Shown: piece after piece, positions 61,001-64,000 of the stretch
Layout of the letters: each line of letters begins with the position of its first letter
How positions within the stretch are numbered: the first letter of the stretch is position 1
Origin: CAYRDC01 sp964422925
Lineage (GTDB): Bacteria; Bacteroidota; Bacteroidia; Chitinophagales; S012-47
NCBI GenBank assembly: GCA_964422925.1
Contig: CAYRDC010000011.1
Coordinates: forward strand, 1-64,000
Reading direction: 5' to 3'
Length of the DNA: 64,000 nucleotides
Notes under the pieces: generated by a model
What the model was told of the DNA's origin: nothing
The model's database searches: none
What the model saw: the letters and a program-made list of their open reading frames with translations, nothing else
Position numbers and translations under genes: made by a program

Positions 61001-61588
61001 TTAATGTGGCCACCATTCGTCCGGCAATTTCTCTCCATTTGGTATATATACTTTCTCGTCAAGCAGTTTCAGTAATAATTTGCCTGCTTCATAAACTGAC
61101 CGGGTATCTCCACCAAATTCATTGATAGCCTTATAATGTGTAAAATGAGCAGATGAGCGTTCGGCAGATAAATATCCATTTTTTAAGGTTTCCACATCTT
61201 CAGATGCCAGTTCTTCAACTTCAATTAATTCTCCACCAACCATATTCGCCAATACATCTGTTTCCCTGATATCCTTTTTCGTCCTGGCAACCAGTTTAAA
61301 TTTCTTCTTATCTACTGTCAGCCCAAAAAATTCTATCATGGCCCTCACGGTAACAGCACACCCGACAAAACATGCATTCCTGATAGATATATTCAAATGG
61401 TTTATTTTCCCATCAAGAGCACATAATCCAGCTCGTATTACCGAGGCCCGGTAAACGATGTGGTCGTCCCGGAATCTCTTTTTTTCCTCTTCGCTCAATT
61501 TTTTCATACTATTGAATTTCCCTTCACTGATTATTTTGATGAGTAATACAAGTACCTCTGGTGCCCTCTGATCATAGTTTTCATTCAA
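61001..61588 (-). CDS. Unrecognised helical protein in the restriction operon, candidate HEPN-like
   Basis: 195 residues, mostly predicted helix, no signal or membrane segment. I recognise no named family. One stretch, AERSSAHFTHYKAINEFGG, contains Arg144 and His151 spaced as RX6H, the form of a HEPN ribonuclease active site, in a helix-rich context with SAERSSAHFTH late in the protein. That is suggestive only. It lies 16 bases downstream of hsdS and shares the AT-rich composition of the TIR gene, so it was probably acquired with it. Confidence 0.6.
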   Translation of the reverse strand: MNENYDQRAPEVLVLLIKIISEGKFNSMKKLSEEEKKRFRDDHIVYRASVIRAGLCALDGKINHLNISIRNACFVGCAVTVRAMIEFFGLTVDKKKFKLVARTKKDIRETDVLANMVGGELIEVEELASEDVETLKNGYLSAERSSAHFTHYKAINEFGGDTRSVYEAGKLLLKLLDEKVYIPNGEKLPDEWWPH

Positions 61589-61604
61589 TCATTTGAATCA
61601 TAGT

Positions 61605-62879
61605 TCAGACATTCACCCTCACCTCCCCCGTAAGCAGTTTTTGCATCAACCCTTTCTTTTGGGACTCCAGGGCAGTGAGGTATCGGTTTAACCATTGTAT
61701 TTCCCGGTCGCAGGCGCTGAGAACGGATGCGATTTTTTGTTGTTCTTCGGCATCCTGCGGTATTTTCACTTTGATTCCTTTTAAATCAGAACCATAAAGG
61801 TGAATGATCGTTATACCTTGTGCTCGTGATGCTATATCTTTCTTTTTTATATGTGTAAGAAGTTGTGCCATAAATCTAGAAGATATTTGGCTAATAGGTC
61901 GAAGAATATTTATATCACCGCCAATAAGTACACCGTCTTCGAGTATTGCGGTTGCATTTGCTAGATCTATAGCGCTTGTAGTTGTGGAGCAAGGTATTAG
62001 AATATCACCGTTTACTGATGGTGTACCATCATCAATTTCGGTTCTACTGTGAACGGTATCTATCACCTCTGAATAACGAGTATAAAGTTCACCATATAAA
62101 ACACATTTGTTTTGACCATCTTCACAAATAATTCCTTTTGACAGACCTTTTCCTTTTTTAAATGTAAAGATTTTCTCTAACAAAACCTCCTTCCACTCCC
62201 CCTTGAAGCCCGGGAAGCGTTTCCGGCCCGTCAGCAACTGCTGCATCAGGCCTTTTTTGAGTTGTTGTTTTTGCTCAATAAGCTGCCGGGTCAGGTCTAT
62301 GGCCCGGTCCCAGGTGCTTAGGATGGTGGCGATTTTGCGCTGCTCGGGGAGAGGGGGGAGGGTAACCATTAATTTACCAAGATCTTTTGAATAAATATGA
62401 ACAACCGAATGACCTTGCCCAATCTTTCTTTTTTGTCTTAGAAAATAAGGATGGTTTAAAGAATATACAAGAAATTCGCTATTAACATTATGCGGTCGAA
62501 ATATAACTATATCACCACCAGCATAAGCAATTTTATCATCCAAATAAGCAACAACTTTACCAATATCTTCAAGAGTTTCACCTGATCCTGCAAATAACAA
62601 ATCATTTTTTATAATTTTTCGACTTGCTTTAGCAGATTCTTCTGAAATAAACGAACGAAACTCTTTAATAATAATGTTATGATCTGTATATATCTCTCCG
62701 TAGCGGATACATGGTAAACCCGATTCCAAGACTTCACTTTTTGATATTCCCTTACCCTTGAAAAAGAAGCCTATCTTCTCCAAATTGATTACCTCCCACT
62801 CCACCGGTATCCAGCCGAGCCTGGTTTTTTTGTAGCCGGGTTTCTTTTCAGTATTTGCTATAGAATCAATCCCTTTCAT
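61605..62879 (-). CDS. hsdS: Type I restriction specificity subunit S
   Basis: 424 residues with two target-recognition domains and two conserved coiled-coil spacers (LPEQRKIATILSTWDRAI... KGLMQQLLTG and EEQQKIASVLSACDREI... KGLMQKLLTG). The two TRDs resemble each other: GKGISK (42-47) with RYGEIYT (59-65), and GKGLSK (243-248) with LYGELYT (261-267); the later HSVVHIYSKDLGKLMV and TIIHLYGSDLKGIKV also match. They may read related half-sites. It lies 8 bases after the TIR gene. Confidence 0.96.
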   Translation of the reverse strand: MKGIDSIANTEKKPGYKKTRLGWIPVEWEVINLEKIGFFFKGKGISKSEVLESGLPCIRYGEIYTDHNIIIKEFRSFISEESAKASRKIIKNDLLFAGSGETLEDIGKVVAYLDDKIAYAGGDIVIFRPHNVNSEFLVYSLNHPYFLRQKRKIGQGHSVVHIYSKDLGKLMVTLPPLPEQRKIATILSTWDRAIDLTRQLIEQKQQLKKGLMQQLLTGRKRFPGFKGEWKEVLLEKIFTFKKGKGLSKGIICEDGQNKCVLYGELYTRYSEVIDTVHSRTEIDDGTPSVNGDILIPCSTTTSAIDLANATAILEDGVLIGGDINILRPISQISSRFMAQLLTHIKKKDIASRAQGITIIHLYGSDLKGIKVKIPQDAEEQQKIASVLSACDREIQWLNRYLTALESQKKGLMQKLLTGEVRVNV

Positions 62880-62887
62880 TGCATATA

Positions 62888-63931
62888 TTATTTCAATATA
62901 AGTCTGTAATTTTCCTCCAGTATGTCATACACCTTTTTAAGCCATAGCTCAATAAGTTCTTCTGATGTCAGGATTCTTCCCAGATAATACGCTTCAGTAT
63001 CTAAATGCAATAAATAATGCCTGTATGCTTTCTTGTAATAATCGGATATATAGTTGATCTCGGACCATCCGTTTACATATTCTCCATCTGTATTAAACTT
63101 ATATTCCTTATTCTCAACTTCATTCTTTGACCTTTCATTTAATGCAACATTACCTTTAAGCAAGGTAATCTGTAGTGTGTAGAATTGGCTTGGGATTTGA
63201 CCGTTCCTTCGAATTGCCACAATCCTAATTCTAATACCTGCCATACCATTAATGAATATTTTACCTTCCAGCACCTTAATATTCTTCTGGTTTATATCCT
63301 CTGCATTCAACCTATTGAATATGTCAATCCTTTTCAGAAATTCGATTTTGTCACTAAATACTTTTTTTAGCTTCTCGATTTCTTCAAGTACAGCCGAAGA
63401 ACTTTTATCTGAGCTCAGATAGTTTAATATCTTTTCTTTCTTCTTAAGTCTTTCCCTCAACCAATTTATTCTTTCTTCAAAAGTCATGGGTGTTATCTCA
63501 ACTCCGATTTCAGATAACTTGAATTCAAGTAAACCCGCAATTTTCTCAATTGGATATTTATAAGGGTCAGCATATATGTATTTAACAGGATACCATCCTG
63601 GTTTTTTCCCTTTATCAAACTGAATGATGAAAATGAAAGAATGCCCCTCCCTACCTTTACCTTCCTTCAATCTTTCCAGGATTGCTTCTTCCTCTATGCC
63701 CGTGTATAATGTATTGCCCCATCTTTCCCTGTACAATATCACGACTACTCTGGCCTCTTCTTTAAATACTTTTTTAAATGCTTCAGGAGCCGATTTTGTT
63801 ACCAATTCTTCCTGTCTGTCCTCATAAAAAAATACCCTGAGCTTTGGATTAAGTGCTTTCACCAAATCTCTTGCATAGCCTACATCTTCTTTACATAAAC
63901 TGATAGCAATGTCATATTTAAATTCATTCAT
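62888..63931 (-). CDS. TIR-domain protein embedded in a type I restriction operon
   Basis: 347 residues. The N-terminal 150 look like a TIR domain: box 1 YDIAISLCKED (6-16), a helix and strand LRVFFYED (31-38), a Glu-Leu-containing BB-like loop, strand ARVVVILYRERW, and W71...E80/E81 where TIR NADases keep the catalytic Glu. A charged coiled-coil-like helix follows (about 160-225), then a C-terminal domain of about 120 residues that I do not recognise (KVLEGKIFINGMAGIRIRIV). The gene is AT-rich and lies 8 bases before hsdS. NADase activity is inferred. Confidence 0.75.
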   Translation of the reverse strand: MNEFKYDIAISLCKEDVGYARDLVKALNPKLRVFFYEDRQEELVTKSAPEAFKKVFKEEARVVVILYRERWGNTLYTGIEEEAILERLKEGKGREGHSFIFIIQFDKGKKPGWYPVKYIYADPYKYPIEKIAGLLEFKLSEIGVEITPMTFEERINWLRERLKKKEKILNYLSSDKSSSAVLEEIEKLKKVFSDKIEFLKRIDIFNRLNAEDINQKNIKVLEGKIFINGMAGIRIRIVAIRRNGQIPSQFYTLQITLLKGNVALNERSKNEVENKEYKFNTDGEYVNGWSEINYISDYYKKAYRHYLLHLDTEAYYLGRILTSEELIELWLKKVYDILEENYRLILK

Positions 63932-63941
63932 TGATTGCTGT

Positions 63942-64000
63942 TTATTTTTTCGTATTTCTTACTACTTTTGTAATGCAGTCCCGGTCATTCCTCTCCCAGA
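63942..64000 (-). CDS. C-terminal end of a gene running past the window edge
   Basis: A minus-strand frame is open from the right edge to a TAA at 63942-63944 and reads WERNDRDCITKVVRNTKK. The other two frames stop within a few codons. It ends 10 bases before the TIR start, the spacing seen elsewhere in this operon. By position it could be hsdM or another gene between hsdM and TIR, but 18 residues are too few to tell. Confidence 0.35.
   Translation of the reverse strand, partial: WERNDRDCITKVVRNTKK

Noticed and set aside
1..64000. CRISPR arrays, rRNA or tRNA genes
   Set aside because: No regularly spaced direct repeats, no CCA-ended cloverleaf with TTCRANNC, and no conserved rRNA segments were noticed by eye; a tRNA scan would settle the small ones.

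Overview
The window reads as a chromosomal segment of a moderately GC-rich member of the Bacteroidota. The evidence is six exported proteins with type IX secretion (T9SS) C-terminal sorting domains, Bacteroidota-only families (BT_3928-type DoxX protein, DUF1599, DUF4296, DUF4878), the conserved run miaB / sigma-54 activator / lptE / TPR / secG / groES / groEL, promoter boxes of the TAnnTTTG type, and the scarcity of Shine-Dalgarno sequences. No rRNA, tRNA or CRISPR array was found by eye. I cannot name the genus.

Layout. 1-10.2 kb: an outer-membrane-like protein, then the chaperonin/secretion/tRNA-modification run on the minus strand (miaB through secG and groES-groEL), split by a plus-strand CotH-type gene. 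10.3-19.2 kb: RDD and TPR proteins, a cysteine-synthase-like enzyme with a Cys-rich tail, a CPBP membrane protein, and a two-gene Fe-S oxidoreductase system separated by a plus-strand SDR/VOC pair. 19.3-28.1 kb: a T9SS subtilase, a phosphoribosyltransferase, the tightly overlapping minus-strand run DUF1599 / BT_3928 / dppB-type permease / aroK, the divergent pair folP-cdaA (folate and c-di-AMP), and an adenine-deaminase-like enzyme. 28.1-38.7 kb: T9SS cargo proteins, DUF456, a glycerophosphodiesterase, a sulfotransferase, and a three-gene sulfur-transfer cluster (persulfide-dioxygenase/rhodanese fusion plus two single rhodaneses), then a barrel-like protein. 38.9-39.9 kb: a decayed REP-associated transposase and AT-rich remnant DNA. 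39.9-55.7 kb: a metal exporter with a Cys-rich tail, an AhpD-like enzyme, lipoproteins, a candidate structured small RNA with a strong terminator, DoxX, a class IV aminotransferase, a 1205-residue T9SS propeller protein, yggS, an HMG-CoA-lyase-type gene, another T9SS protein, leuS and ftsX.

55.8-64 kb: after a nested palindromic repeat comes a minus-strand defence island. In transcription order it has the end of an unseen gene, a TIR-domain protein, hsdS, an unrecognised helical protein with an RX6H motif, a RhuM-Fic fusion, hsdR and a YgjP/SprT-like metallopeptidase. The stretch from about 61 to 64 kb is visibly more AT-rich than the rest, which fits horizontal acquisition. hsdM is not in the window and presumably lies past its right edge. 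The TIR gene inside a type I restriction operon, together with the candidate HEPN and Fic genes, is the best lead for an undescribed composite defence system; the link between them is inference from gene order and spacing.
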